A stretch of DNA of 64,000 bases, from the NCBI GenBank assembly GCA_963712825.1, contig CAVQJP010000025.1, positions 1 to 64,000 of the forward strand. The letters run 5' to 3'. Below are positions 33,799-42,522 of this stretch, in pieces. Made by a program: the position numbers and the translations under genes. Source of the stretch: AP-15 sp963712825 (GTDB lineage: Bacteria > Pseudomonadota > Alphaproteobacteria > ATCC43930 > CGMCC-115725). The notes beneath the pieces were generated by a model. The model did not search any database. It worked only from the letters and a program-made list of their open reading frames with translations, and was not told the origin of the DNA. How positions within the stretch are numbered: the first letter of the stretch is position 1; each line of letters begins with the position of its first letter.

Positions 33799-33901
33799 CC
33801 GCCCTCGCTGAAACTATCTGCAAATCAGGCCAAGGCTTGCGGCTCGGTCTCCGTTGCGGGGGCCGACGCCGCCGGCGCGGGTGTGCAGCTCGCGCCGGCG
33901 G

Positions 33902-35251
33902 CTACGGCCGGTAGCGCAACGCGAGACAGGTGATGTCGTCGGACTGCTCGGCGCCGGCGGCAAAACGCGTCGTGTCGGCGAGCACGTCGGCGGCGATTTC
34001 GGCGGCGGAGCGCCGCTGCGACGCGGCGAGGACGCGCTCGAGCCGAGCATTGCCGTAGAGCTCGCCCTCGGCGTTGAAGGCTTCGGTGATGCCGTCGCTG
34101 TACAAAAACAGCCCGTCGCCCGGCGCCAGAACGCTCTCGGCGATGCGATGGTATGCGGCGGGGTCGACGCCAAACGGCACGCCGGTCGCCCGCAGCATTT
34201 CGCGCCCACCCTGAGCGCGCAGCAGATAGGGCGGGTTGTGCCCGGCATTGCACCAGCGCAGCACCCCGTTCGCCAGATCGAGCACGGCATAAAACACCGT
34301 AACGAACATGAAGGCGTCGTTTTCGCTCGACAACAGCCGGTTGGCGTCGCGCATCGCCGCCGCCATGTCGTCATGCCCGGCAACCGAGCGCAGCACCGTG
34401 CGCGACACCGCCATGAACAGCGCGGCGGGGATGCCCTTGCCGGAGACATCGGCGACGGTGACGACGAGCCGTTTGTCGCCGACAAGGAAGTAGTCGTAAA
34501 AATCGCCGCCGATGTCGCGCGCCGGGTGCATCTCGGCATGGAGGTCGACGGCGCGGCCGGCTCCGTCGGCTGCCAGCGGCCCGGGCAGGATCGACTTTTG
34601 CAGGTCGGCGGCGGCCTCCATCTCGCGGCGGCGCTGCTGCTTGGCGCGGATCTCGGCTGCCATGTTGTCAAAGACGCGGGCGAAAGCGGCGAGGTCGCCC
34701 TGCTCGTCGGTCAGCTCGGTCAGCAGGGCGGGGTCGTACTCGTCGCGCGCCAACGCCCCGGCGGCATAGGTCAGATAGGCGAGCGGCATGTTCATGCTGT
34801 GCAGGCGGCGGCCGAGCTCGCCGATCACGGCGAGCGGGATCGCCGGAAAATCCGCGGCGAGGCTCGTCAACGCGTCGCGGTCGACGCGCAGCGTGACAAG
34901 ATCGGTGCGGGCGACGACGGTCGCGGTGCGCGGCATGTCGGTAAAGGCGCCGAGCTCGCCGATCGTGCTGTGCCGCCCGAGTGTCGCCATCGGGATGCGG
35001 CCGACCGGGATCTCGACAAAGACCTCGGCCTCGCCCTCGAGGATCAGATAAGCAAAATTGCCCGGGTCGCCCTGACGCATGATCGTGGCGCCGGCCGCGA
35101 AATTCACGGCGCCGCAACTCGCCGCGACCGCGCGCAGCGCCGCGCCGTCGAACTGGGCAAAGGTCGGGTGCAGCGCCAGGATCCGGGCGATCTCGTCGAC
35201 GGTCATTGGCGCCGCCGCAGTTTCGGCCGGCGCCGCCCGCTGTGCCTGCAC
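33902..35251 (-). CDS. cNMP-binding PP2C-type (SpoIIE/RsbU) phosphatase
   Basis: The 449-residue protein has a cyclic nucleotide-binding domain (about 25-140, EGEAEVFVEIPVGR, GELGAFTDMPRTATVVA), a linker helix (about 200-215), and a C-terminal PP2C/SpoIIE phosphatase domain with DIGGDFYDYF, VADVSGKGIPAALFM, NAGHNPPYLL and YSDGITEA. Such proteins dephosphorylate anti-sigma antagonists or other Ser/Thr targets under a second messenger. No cognate anti-sigma factor lies next to it. The signal (cAMP or other) is unknown. Confidence 0.9.
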   Translation of the reverse strand: MQAQRAAPAETAAAPMTVDEIARILALHPTFAQFDGAALRAVAASCGAVNFAAGATIMRQGDPGNFAYLILEGEAEVFVEIPVGRIPMATLGRHSTIGELGAFTDMPRTATVVARTDLVTLRVDRDALTSLAADFPAIPLAVIGELGRRLHSMNMPLAYLTYAAGALARDEYDPALLTELTDEQGDLAAFARVFDNMAAEIRAKQQRRREMEAAADLQKSILPGPLAADGAGRAVDLHAEMHPARDIGGDFYDYFLVGDKRLVVTVADVSGKGIPAALFMAVSRTVLRSVAGHDDMAAAMRDANRLLSSENDAFMFVTVFYAVLDLANGVLRWCNAGHNPPYLLRAQGGREMLRATGVPFGVDPAAYHRIAESVLAPGDGLFLYSDGITEAFNAEGELYGNARLERVLAASQRRSAAEIAADVLADTTRFAAGAEQSDDITCLALRYRP

Positions 35252-35422
35252 CCCTCACCCTCCGCTCGCGCCGCCGCTGATCTTAGCTGGCTCCGCCTCG
35301 CGCGAAAAGCAAGCGCCCGCCGGGTCCTCAGCCGCACGGGTGGACCGCGGCGACGATGATCGCGATACTTGGGGGCCGCGTGGTTTTTTGCGCGCGACGC
35401 CGGGCGATCGGGAGGAGCAAGA

Positions 35423-36199
35423 ATGACCGGGATCGAAATCGGACGACATACGCTCGACGGCACGATTGCCGGTGCCGGTCCGCCATTGCTGTTTCTGCAT
35501 GGCGGCGACTATGTCGCGCAGAACGGTCCCTTTCTCGACCGGTTGGCGCGGCATTGGCAAGTAACGGCCCCGCGTCATCCGGGCTTTGGCCATTCCGAGC
35601 GCCCGGAGAGTTTTCGGACCGTCCACGACCTGGCCTATCTTTATCTCGACTGGCTCGACCGGCAGCGCGACGGCGCCGTCGTGGCCGGGTCGTCCTTTGG
35701 CGGCTGGATCGCGCTCGAAATGGCGGTGCGTTCGGCTGAGCGGATCAGGGCATTGGTGCTGATCGACGCGCTCGGCGTCAAATTCGGCGGCCGCGAAGAG
35801 CGCGACATCGCCGACATCTACGCCCTGCCCGAAGACGAGCTGCGGCGGCGGACCTTTGCCGACCCGGCGCGCGTCGTCCCCGATTACACCGCGCTCGACG
35901 ACGCCGAATTGACGGCGATCGCCCGCGACCGCGAGGCGACGGCGCTCTATGGCTGGCGCCCCTACATGCACGATCCGGGGTTGCGGCAGTGGCTGCACCG
36001 GGTGCGGGCGCCGGCCTTGGTGCTGTGGGGCGACAACGACCGGATCGTCACGCCCGATTACGGCGAGAAGCTCTGTGCCGCGCTGCCGAATGCGAGGTTC
36101 GCGCCGATCGCGCAGGCCGGGCATTACCCGCAGGTCGAGCGCCCCGACGCGGTCGCCGACGCGATCGAGCATTTCGCAATGACGGAGGCGGCGCGATGA
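35423..36199 (+). CDS. Alpha/beta hydrolase
   Basis: The 258-residue enzyme has the nucleophile elbow GSSFGG, the oxyanion FLHGGD, the acidic residue region (GDNDRIV) and a late His (AGHYPQVE), all of a canonical alpha/beta hydrolase. ATG 35423 has GGAGGAG. It overlaps the following LLM oxidoreductase gene by 4 bp (ATGA), so the two likely act together, perhaps in degradation of an ester or ring-opened product. Substrate unknown. Confidence 0.9.
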   Translation: MTGIEIGRHTLDGTIAGAGPPLLFLHGGDYVAQNGPFLDRLARHWQVTAPRHPGFGHSERPESFRTVHDLAYLYLDWLDRQRDGAVVAGSSFGGWIALEMAVRSAERIRALVLIDALGVKFGGREERDIADIYALPEDELRRRTFADPARVVPDYTALDDAELTAIARDREATALYGWRPYMHDPGLRQWLHRVRAPALVLWGDNDRIVTPDYGEKLCAALPNARFAPIAQAGHYPQVERPDAVADAIEHFAMTEAAR

Positions 36200-37368
36200 A
36201 GGTCTGGCATTTCAGCGAGATGGCCTATCACCCGGCCTGGGACCATCTCGGCAACTCGTACCGCGTCGTCGTTCCGAGCCGGCTCTACGACCCGAAAATC
36301 GGCGCCGACCTCTACCACCGCTATCTCGACGAATGGGCGTTGTGCGACGAGCTTGGCATCAACATCATGACCAACGAGCACCACGCGACCGCGACGTGCA
36401 GCGATTCGGTATGCACGATCCCGATGGCGATCCTGGCGCGCGAGACCAAAAAGGTGCGCCTGCTGGCGCTCGGCATGCCGATCGGCAACCGCAACGACCC
36501 GATCCGCGTCGCCGAGGAATATTCGATGATCGACGTGATCTCGCGCGGCCGGCTCGAAATGGGGTTTGTCAAGGGCGTGCCGTTCGAGATTTCACCGGCC
36601 AACACCAACCCCGCCGACCTCTCGGCACGGTTCTGGGAGGCCTATGACCTGATCCTGAAGGCGATGACCAGCCATGACGGCCCGTTCAACTGGGAGGGCA
36701 CGCATTTCCAGTACCGCTCGGTCAATGTCTGGCCGCGTCCGTACCAAGAGCCGCACCCGCCGGTGTGGACACCGGTCGGCAGCGCCGACAGCGCCACCGA
36801 GGCGGCGGCGCGCGGCATGGTGATCGGCGTCCTCAACACCGGCTGGGTCCGCACACCCGCAATCTTCGAGGCCTATCGCAAAAAGGCCCGCGAGGCCGGG
36901 CGCGAGCCCACCCCCGACCGGCTCGCCTACATGGCGCTGATCGGGGTCGGGCGTACAAGCGCGGACGGCCAGCGCCGCGCCGACCAAATTCTCGGCTACA
37001 GCCGCACCTCCGGGATCGTCGCGCCGCAATTTGCCAACCCGCCCGGCTATGCCGCACCGCGCGCGGCGGCGCAGATGTTGAAATCAGGCGGGGCGATGGC
37101 GGCGCGCGCGACCAGGGTCCAGACCAAGGCCGGCCATCCGATCAACCCGCGCACGATGACCGTCGACGAGGCGGTCGACGCCGGCCTCTCCTTTGCCGGC
37201 ACCCCCGACGAGGTGTTCCACCAGCTCAAGGCATTCTACGACCACGTCGGCGGTTTTGGGCATCTGTTGATGATGGGGCAGGGCGGCACGATCAGCCACG
37301 AAGACACGGTCGACAATCTCACTCTGTTCAGCCGCGAGGTCTTGCCCAGGCTGGCGGATCTCGGGTGA
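36196..37368 (+). CDS. LLM class flavin-dependent oxidoreductase
   Basis: The 390-residue protein has the luciferase-like monooxygenase fold: NEHHATATCSDSV, GMPIGNRNDPIRVAEEYSMID, GRLEMGFVKGVPFE. It is about the length of two-component FMN-dependent monooxygenases. Its start overlaps the stop of the alpha/beta hydrolase, suggesting a paired pathway (oxidation then hydrolysis, or the reverse). It is one of three LLM-type enzymes in the window. Confidence 0.9.
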   Translation: MKVWHFSEMAYHPAWDHLGNSYRVVVPSRLYDPKIGADLYHRYLDEWALCDELGINIMTNEHHATATCSDSVCTIPMAILARETKKVRLLALGMPIGNRNDPIRVAEEYSMIDVISRGRLEMGFVKGVPFEISPANTNPADLSARFWEAYDLILKAMTSHDGPFNWEGTHFQYRSVNVWPRPYQEPHPPVWTPVGSADSATEAAARGMVIGVLNTGWVRTPAIFEAYRKKAREAGREPTPDRLAYMALIGVGRTSADGQRRADQILGYSRTSGIVAPQFANPPGYAAPRAAAQMLKSGGAMAARATRVQTKAGHPINPRTMTVDEAVDAGLSFAGTPDEVFHQLKAFYDHVGGFGHLLMMGQGGTISHEDTVDNLTLFSREVLPRLADLG

Positions 37369-37429
37369 GCTGCCGGAAGCCTCGCGACGCGGAAGCTTCC
37401 CGGACCGGGGGCGACAGCGCGACGGACCC

Positions 37430-37600
37430 ATGATCTTCGGGTATGCTCGGGTATCGACGGGCGGGCAAAGCGATGCGGCACAGGTGCGCCACGACCGTGT
37501 CCCCTCCGGGCCGGGCGCTATTCGCCGGCTACCGGCTCACCGGGCCGCGCAGCGTCCCGGCCGAAAGGTGACGCTCCCTCACGCATTCAAAGCACCGTAA
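37430..37600 (+). pseudogene. Remnant of a serine recombinase (resolvase N-terminus)
   Basis: The 56-codon frame begins MIFGYARVSTGGQ, the hallmark N-terminus of resolvase/invertase-type serine recombinases including the catalytic serine of YARVST. After about 20 residues the similarity ends and the frame runs into unrelated sequence, stopping at 37598. Only the first strand and the catalytic-serine loop remain, so it is a non-functional fragment. It overlaps the vapC 3' end by 14 bp and marks a former mobile element. Confidence 0.75.
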
Positions 37601-37997
37601 CCCCCGCCGCCTTGGTAGCCCGGATCAGATCGTCATCGAGCGTGGCAAGCGGCAGGCTGCGCCGCAATGCCAACTCTAGATAAGCGGCATCGTAGGAGGT
37701 CAGCCGGTGAGTGAGCGCCAGGCGGTGCACGTCGCTGAACACTCTTGCGGCGCTCTCCACATCGGCGGCGATCCGCAGCGCCTGCAACTCGGCAATGAAG
37801 TCCTCCGCCTTTGGCGCGGCGAGCGTGCCCCGGTTCTGCTCGCGCGACAGCACGGCGCTCGCCTCATAAAGCCATAGCACCGGCACCACGGCATCCTCGC
37901 CCGCCGCCAGTCTGTTCAGAATGCCGTCGGCATAGGGATGCGCCGCGCTCTCGAAACACCATCGCATGGCGACGGAATTATCGAGAACAAAGGTCAC
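37587..37997 (-). CDS. VapC-type PIN domain toxin
   Basis: From GTG 37997 the 136-residue product starts TFVLDNSVAMRW, with Asp6 as the first PIN acidic residue; further acids are in LYEASAVL, SYDAAYLELA and LDDDL, completing the catalytic pocket of VapC RNases. The start overlaps the antitoxin stop (GTGA), the usual coupled TA arrangement. The longer ATG frame is rejected. Likely an endoribonuclease toxin neutralised by the neighbouring antitoxin. Confidence 0.88.
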   Translation of the reverse strand: MTFVLDNSVAMRWCFESAAHPYADGILNRLAAGEDAVVPVLWLYEASAVLSREQNRGTLAAPKAEDFIAELQALRIAADVESAARVFSDVHRLALTHRLTSYDAAYLELALRRSLPLATLDDDLIRATKAAGVTVL

Positions 37998-38242
37998 GCC
38001 CGTCCGTAGTTGATGAGGTTTTTGATCGTCTCGCCCTGGGGCAAAATGTTGCCCTTGCGTAGCTCCAGGACGCGGGCTGCCGCTTCCGCCGGGGTGTGCC
38101 TCGGTCTTTCGGGCTGGCGCTCGGCTTGCCGCTGTTCCCACTCCGCAAGCGCCTCCTGCACCAGTTCGTCGGTGCGGCGTCCGGTGCTCGCGGCCAGCAC
38201 GGCAAGGTGAGCTTCCTGATCGGGGGAGAGATGGATATCCAT
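37994..38242 (-). CDS. VapB-type antitoxin
   Basis: The 82-residue product from ATG 38242 has a helical N-terminal half (PDQEAHLAVLAASTGRRTDELVQEAL), resembling a ribbon-helix-helix DNA-binding unit, and a C-terminal tail (AAARVLELRKGNIL) suited to toxin binding. It precedes and overlaps vapC. It probably represses its own operon. Confidence 0.82.
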   Translation of the reverse strand: MDIHLSPDQEAHLAVLAASTGRRTDELVQEALAEWEQRQAERQPERPRHTPAEAAARVLELRKGNILPQGETIKNLINYGRA

Positions 38243-38672
38243 GTAGTCCAAGGTAGCATTGACCGTCGGAGAGTCAAGGAAGGCAATCTTTTCAAAGAAT
38301 CGGGATCGACGTATCAGCCCCTTCTCTTGCAATTCTGACAGTACCCGGCGGCACCCGGCAGGCGTTTGCTATGTCCCGGCGGAGCAGATCGCCGACGTGA
38401 GCGCGTGGGCTGACCAGCAGAGCCCTTGCCGATATCCCGCCGCATTGCAGCGCGCCCTGCGCAGCTAAGCAAGGAGCGCGGCCGACCGACGCGCTCGCCG
38501 TTCGGGATAACATTTTCCGCGAGCGTGACGACCGGCAGCGAGCGGCGACTCCGTAAGGTTGTGTCTGGTGGCGACGACCCGGCCCTGTCGCCGCTAAGCT
38601 GGCTGTGCTGCCGCGTTGCCCGGAACGGGGGAGTGGGGTATATCCGCGACGATCGTTCAGGGAGAATTAATC
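38243..38672. other. Intergenic region between vapB and the Gfa-like gene
   Basis: About 430 bp with no convincing gene. It must contain the vapBC promoter and that of the Gfa-like gene (RBS GGGAG at 38660-38664). No repeats or RNA genes recognised. Confidence 0.4.
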
Positions 38673-39101
38673 ATGGCGGCCTCACACAAAGGCGAATGCT
38701 TTTGCGGCGCGGTTCAGGTCGAGGTGTCGGGCGAGCCGGAGGCGATGGGGTATTGCCATTGCCGGTCATGCCGGTCGTGGTCGGGTGGTCCGGTCAACGC
38801 GTTTACGCTGTGGAAGCCCGATGCGGTGAAGGTCACCGCCGGCGCCGAGCATGTCGCCACGTTCCAGAAAACCGAAATAAGCCAGCGCCAGTACTGCGCG
38901 AAATGCGGCGGTCACCTGATGGCCAAGCATCCGACCCTGGGGCTGGTGGATGTGTTTGCCGCGACCTTGCCGAGCTTGCAGTTCAACCCGGGCGTCCATG
39001 TCAACTATGCGGAGACGGTATTGCCGATCAAGGACGGGTTGCCCAAGCTCAAGGACTTCCCCAAGGAATTTGGCGGTTCCGGCGACGTGGTTCCGGAGTA
39101 G
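38673..39101 (+). CDS. GFA family protein (glutathione-dependent formaldehyde-activating-like)
   Basis: The 142-residue product has the Gfa/CENP-V zinc-site cysteines: GECFCGAVQ at the start, CHCRSCRSWSGG, and YCAKCGGHL. The family name comes from Gfa of Paracoccus; many members have unrelated roles, so formaldehyde activity is unproven. ATG 38673 is preceded by GGGAG. It is a single gene before the acyl-CoA dehydrogenase pair. Confidence 0.88.
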   Translation: MAASHKGECFCGAVQVEVSGEPEAMGYCHCRSCRSWSGGPVNAFTLWKPDAVKVTAGAEHVATFQKTEISQRQYCAKCGGHLMAKHPTLGLVDVFAATLPSLQFNPGVHVNYAETVLPIKDGLPKLKDFPKEFGGSGDVVPE

Positions 39102-39229
39102 ACTGGGGCAAGCCCGCCACCCGGCCCGGCGCAGCCCCAGCCGGCTTGCGACGACAGCGGTGAGGGAATGAAGGCGTGGGCGGAGCCGTTTCCGCTCGCC
39201 GGGCAAGGCTGCACCGGGAGGTTCGCGCG

Positions 39230-40435
39230 ATGGATCTGCGTTTCACGCCCGAGGAGCTGGCATTTCGCGACGAGGTGCGGGGATTTTTCCGCGCCCACCT
39301 GCCCCCTTCGATCCGCGCGAAGCTGGTCGAGGGCAAGCATCTCGCCAAGGACGACATCGTCGCCTGGCAGCGGATCCTGAACCAAAAGGGCTGGGCGGTC
39401 GCCAACTGGCCGGTCGAGTGGGGCGGCACCGGCTGGACGCCGGTCCAGCAATATATTTTCCAGGAAGAGCTGCAACTGGCGCCCGCACCTCAGCCTTTGG
39501 GGTTTGGCGTGACCATGGTCGGGCCGGTCATGATCGCGTTCGGCTCGCAGGCCCAGAAAAAGCACTATCTGCCGCGCATCGCCAATCTCGAGGATTGGTG
39601 GTGCCAGGGCTTTTCCGAGCCGGGCTCCGGCTCCGACCTGGCGTCCCTGCGGACCGCCGCCAAGCGCGACGGCGACCGCTATGTCGTCAACGGGCAGAAG
39701 ACCTGGACGACCCTGGCGCAGCATGCCGACTGGATTTTCTGTCTGGTGCGCACCGACGCGCAGGCCAAAAAGCAGGAAGGGATCTCGTTTCTGCTGATCG
39801 ACATGAAGACGCCGGGGATCACGGTACGCCCGATCGTCACGATCGAGGGCGGCCACGAGGTCAACGAGGTGTTTTTTGACGACGTCGTGGTGCCGGCCGA
39901 AAACCTGGTCGGCGAGGAGAACAAGGGCTGGGATTACGCGAAATACCTGCTCGGCCGCGAGCGCACCGGGATCGCCCGCGTCGGCCTGTCCAAGGAACGC
40001 ATCCGCCGCATCAAGGAATTGGCGGCGCTCGAGCGCGACGGCGACAAGCCGCTGATCGAGGACGAGCGCTTCCGCGAGAAATTGGCGGCGGTCGAGGTCG
40101 AGCTGAAGGCGCTCGAAATGACGCAATTGCGGGTCGTCGCCGCCGAGCGCCGGCGCACCGACAACAAGCCCGACCCAGCCTCGTCGATCCTGAAGCTCAA
40201 GGGTTCCGAAATCCAGCAGGCGACGACCGAATTGCTGCTCGAGGTCGTCGGACCCTATGCAATGCCCTATCAGCCCGAGCGCGAGGATGACGAGCGCTGG
40301 AACGAGCCGCCGATCGGTCCCGAATGGGCCGGCCCGGTGGCGCCGACCTATTTCAACTGGCGCAAGACCTCGATCTATGGCGGCACCAACGAGATCCAGA
40401 AAAACATCGTCGCCAAGGCGATCCTGGGATTGTGA
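39230..40435 (+). CDS. Acyl-CoA dehydrogenase, PimC-like large subunit
   Basis: The 401-residue FAD enzyme has the N-terminal DLRFTPEELAFRDEVRGFF, QGFSEPGSGSDLAS (substrate/FAD loop), and the C-terminal YGGTNEIQKNIVAKAILGL. Together with the next gene it resembles the two-subunit pimeloyl-CoA dehydrogenase PimC/PimD of Rhodopseudomonas-type dicarboxylate degradation. The substrate could also be another dicarboxylic or branched acyl-CoA. ATG 39230 is chosen because the frame upstream is out of the conserved start. Confidence 0.88.
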   Translation: MDLRFTPEELAFRDEVRGFFRAHLPPSIRAKLVEGKHLAKDDIVAWQRILNQKGWAVANWPVEWGGTGWTPVQQYIFQEELQLAPAPQPLGFGVTMVGPVMIAFGSQAQKKHYLPRIANLEDWWCQGFSEPGSGSDLASLRTAAKRDGDRYVVNGQKTWTTLAQHADWIFCLVRTDAQAKKQEGISFLLIDMKTPGITVRPIVTIEGGHEVNEVFFDDVVVPAENLVGEENKGWDYAKYLLGRERTGIARVGLSKERIRRIKELAALERDGDKPLIEDERFREKLAAVEVELKALEMTQLRVVAAERRRTDNKPDPASSILKLKGSEIQQATTELLLEVVGPYAMPYQPEREDDERWNEPPIGPEWAGPVAPTYFNWRKTSIYGGTNEIQKNIVAKAILGL

Positions 40436-40471
40436 GTGCTTGGTTTTTACAACGGCTGCCCCGCACCCCAA

Positions 40472-40497
40472 CCCTCTCCCCGCAAGCGGGGCGAGGG
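40472..40497. repeat. GC-rich hairpin of the intergenic repeat family
   Basis: CCCTCTCCCCGC and GCGGGGCGAGGG form a 12-bp stem with one mismatch and a 2-nt loop, 37 bp after the large acyl-CoA dehydrogenase subunit. It resembles REP-type elements and could also act as an mRNA-stabilising or terminating hairpin within the acd pair. Confidence 0.6.
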
Positions 40498-40605
40498 AGA
40501 AGACGGCGAGAAGCCCCTAGTCCCGCATTGCGAGGCGAGGGAGGGGGCCGCGCCGAAGACTTCGGAGGGTGAGGGGCTGCCGACAGTGCTGAGAAGGCGA
40601 AAGCC

Positions 40606-41757
40606 ATGGATTTCGATCTGAGCGAAGAGCAGCGGCTGTTGAAGGAAAGCCTCGATCGGCTGATCGGCGACCGCTATTCCTTCGAGCAGCGCAAGACCTA
40701 TGGCCAGAGCGGCGAAGGCTGGAGCCGCGATTTGTGGCGGCAATACGCCGAGCTCGGCCTGCTCGGCCTGCCCTTTGCCGAGGATCATGGCGGCTCGGGC
40801 GGCGGCCCGGTCGAGACGATGCTGGTCATGGAGGCGTTCGGCCGCGCCCTGGCGCTCGAACCATATTTTGCGACGGTCGTGCTGGGCGGCGGGTTTTTGC
40901 GCCATGGCGGCAACCCGGAGCTGTGCGCCGACCTCATCCCCAAGATCGCCGAAGGCAGCTTGACCCTGGCTTTCGCGCAGACCGAACGGCACTCGCGCTG
41001 GAACCTCGCCGACGTTTCGACCAAGGCGGCGCGTGACGGCGCCGGTTGGGTGCTAGACGGCGAAAAAGGCGTCGTATTGCACGGCGACAGCGCCGACCGG
41101 CTGGTCGTCACCGCGCGCGTCGAGGGCGGCCAGCGCGAACCCGACGGGATCGGCGTGTTCCTGGTCGACGCCAACGCGGCGGGCGTGTCGCGCCGCGGCT
41201 ACCCGACCCAGGACGGGCTGCGGGCGGCGGAGGTGACGTTCTCGGGGGTGCGGGTCGGGCCGGAGGGCGTGTTCGGCGAGCCCGGCGCGGCGCTGCCGTT
41301 GATCGAGCGCGTCGTCGACGAAGGCATCGCGGCACTCTGCGCCGAGGCGGTGGGGGCGATGTCGGTCATGCACGAGCTGACCGTCGAGTATCTAAAGACC
41401 CGGCGCCAGTTCGGTCGCGAGATCGGCAGCTTTCAGGTGTTGCAGCACCGCGCCGTCGACATGCTGGTGGCGCTGGAGCAGGCGCGCAGCATGGCGATGC
41501 TCGCGACGATGATGGCGGCCGAGGAAAATTCCGCCGAGCGGCGCAACGCCTCGTCGGCGGCCAAGGTGCAGATCGGGCGATCGGGAAAATTTGTCGGCCA
41601 GCAGGCGATCCAGCTGCATGGCGGCATCGGCATGACGATGGAGTACAAGGTCGGCCACTATTTCAAGCGCATGACGATGATCGACATGATGTTCGGCGAC
41701 GCCGACCATCATTTGCGCGGGTTGGCCCGCCGCGGCGGGTCGCCGGCGGCGGCATGA
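40606..41757 (+). CDS. Acyl-CoA dehydrogenase, PimD-like small subunit
   Basis: The 383-residue protein begins MDFDLSEEQRLLKESLDRLI, typical of the PimD-like partner of PimC, and has RRQFGREIGSFQVLQHRAVDML and LHGGIGMTMEYKVGHYF. In such pairs one subunit binds FAD and the other the CoA substrate. It follows the large subunit by 170 bp with a hairpin between. Function in dicarboxylyl-CoA oxidation is inferred from the pairing. Confidence 0.88.
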   Translation: MDFDLSEEQRLLKESLDRLIGDRYSFEQRKTYGQSGEGWSRDLWRQYAELGLLGLPFAEDHGGSGGGPVETMLVMEAFGRALALEPYFATVVLGGGFLRHGGNPELCADLIPKIAEGSLTLAFAQTERHSRWNLADVSTKAARDGAGWVLDGEKGVVLHGDSADRLVVTARVEGGQREPDGIGVFLVDANAAGVSRRGYPTQDGLRAAEVTFSGVRVGPEGVFGEPGAALPLIERVVDEGIAALCAEAVGAMSVMHELTVEYLKTRRQFGREIGSFQVLQHRAVDMLVALEQARSMAMLATMMAAEENSAERRNASSAAKVQIGRSGKFVGQQAIQLHGGIGMTMEYKVGHYFKRMTMIDMMFGDADHHLRGLARRGGSPAAA

Positions 41758-41775
41758 TTGGGGTCCGGAGCCCCA

Positions 41776-42507
41776 GTGAGCGCCCACGACACCACGCCGA
41801 TGATCCTCGCCTGTCCCGCATGCGCCACCCGGTTCCGCGTCGCCGACCGCGAATTTTCGGGTGCGGCCGGGCGCACGGTCCGCTGCGGCAATTGCGGCCA
41901 TGTCTGGCGCGAAACGCCGCCGGCGTCGCCGCCGCCGGATCGGAGCGAGCCCTTGGGCGAGGCGGCTTTCGATCGCGACGCGGCCCGCGACGAACCAGCG
42001 ATGCAAGCGGCCACGCCGGCGCCGACAGTGGAGCTTGACGGTCCGCGGCTTGAGATCCCGCCGCGCCTGCACCCGGTCGTACCGCAAAAACCCCGTTACT
42101 CGCGGGTTATCGTGGCCGCCGTTCTGCTGCTGCTGGCGGCCGGCGGCGCGCTTTTTGTGCATCATGAGCTCGCTGCGGTGTTGCAGCCTGCGGCCCGGCT
42201 GTCTGCCTCGGCCGGTGAGACGGGTGCGGCGTCCGGGACCGGGCTGGTAATCAGAAAGATCGCGCCGGCGCGCACCGCGGATGGGCTGACGATCGACGGC
42301 GAGATCGTCAATCTCGGCAACGTCGCGCATGATGTCCCGCGGTTGCGCGTGGCGCTGCAGGATGCCGCGGAAAAGGTGATCCAGTCGGAAGTCGTCGACC
42401 CGCCCAAAACGCGCCTGCTGCCCGGCGAGACCGTGCATTTCGAAACGCCGTTCGCGCACCCGCCGGACGACGCGACCGGCGTCGTCGTGACCTTCGCGTC
42501 CTCCTGA
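41776..42507 (+). CDS. Zinc-ribbon membrane protein (MJ0042-type)
   Basis: The protein starts with a small zinc ribbon: CPACATRFRV and CGNCGHVWRE within the first 45 residues, a hallmark of the MJ0042 N-terminal domain found in many alphaproteobacterial membrane proteins. A transmembrane helix (about 104-124, RVIVAAVLLLLAAGGALFVHH) follows, then a C-terminal domain resembling DUF3426. GTG 41776 with GGAG upstream is the better start; ATG 41800 is an alternative that removes eight residues. Function unknown. Confidence 0.8.
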   Translation: MSAHDTTPMILACPACATRFRVADREFSGAAGRTVRCGNCGHVWRETPPASPPPDRSEPLGEAAFDRDAARDEPAMQAATPAPTVELDGPRLEIPPRLHPVVPQKPRYSRVIVAAVLLLLAAGGALFVHHELAAVLQPAARLSASAGETGAASGTGLVIRKIAPARTADGLTIDGEIVNLGNVAHDVPRLRVALQDAAEKVIQSEVVDPPKTRLLPGETVHFETPFAHPPDDATGVVVTFASS

Positions 42508-42522
42508 TCGAGCACTTGCCTG

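Noticed and set aside
33798..33901. Extra coding tail beyond the PP2C phosphatase stop
   Set aside because: A shadow frame gives an Ala/Pro-rich peptide, but the phosphatase ends naturally after its final strand and no family extends further.
38426..39163. 245-codon frame overlapping the Gfa-like gene on the same strand
   Set aside because: Out of frame with the zinc-site cysteines of the Gfa-like protein, which has a good ribosome site and family motifs.
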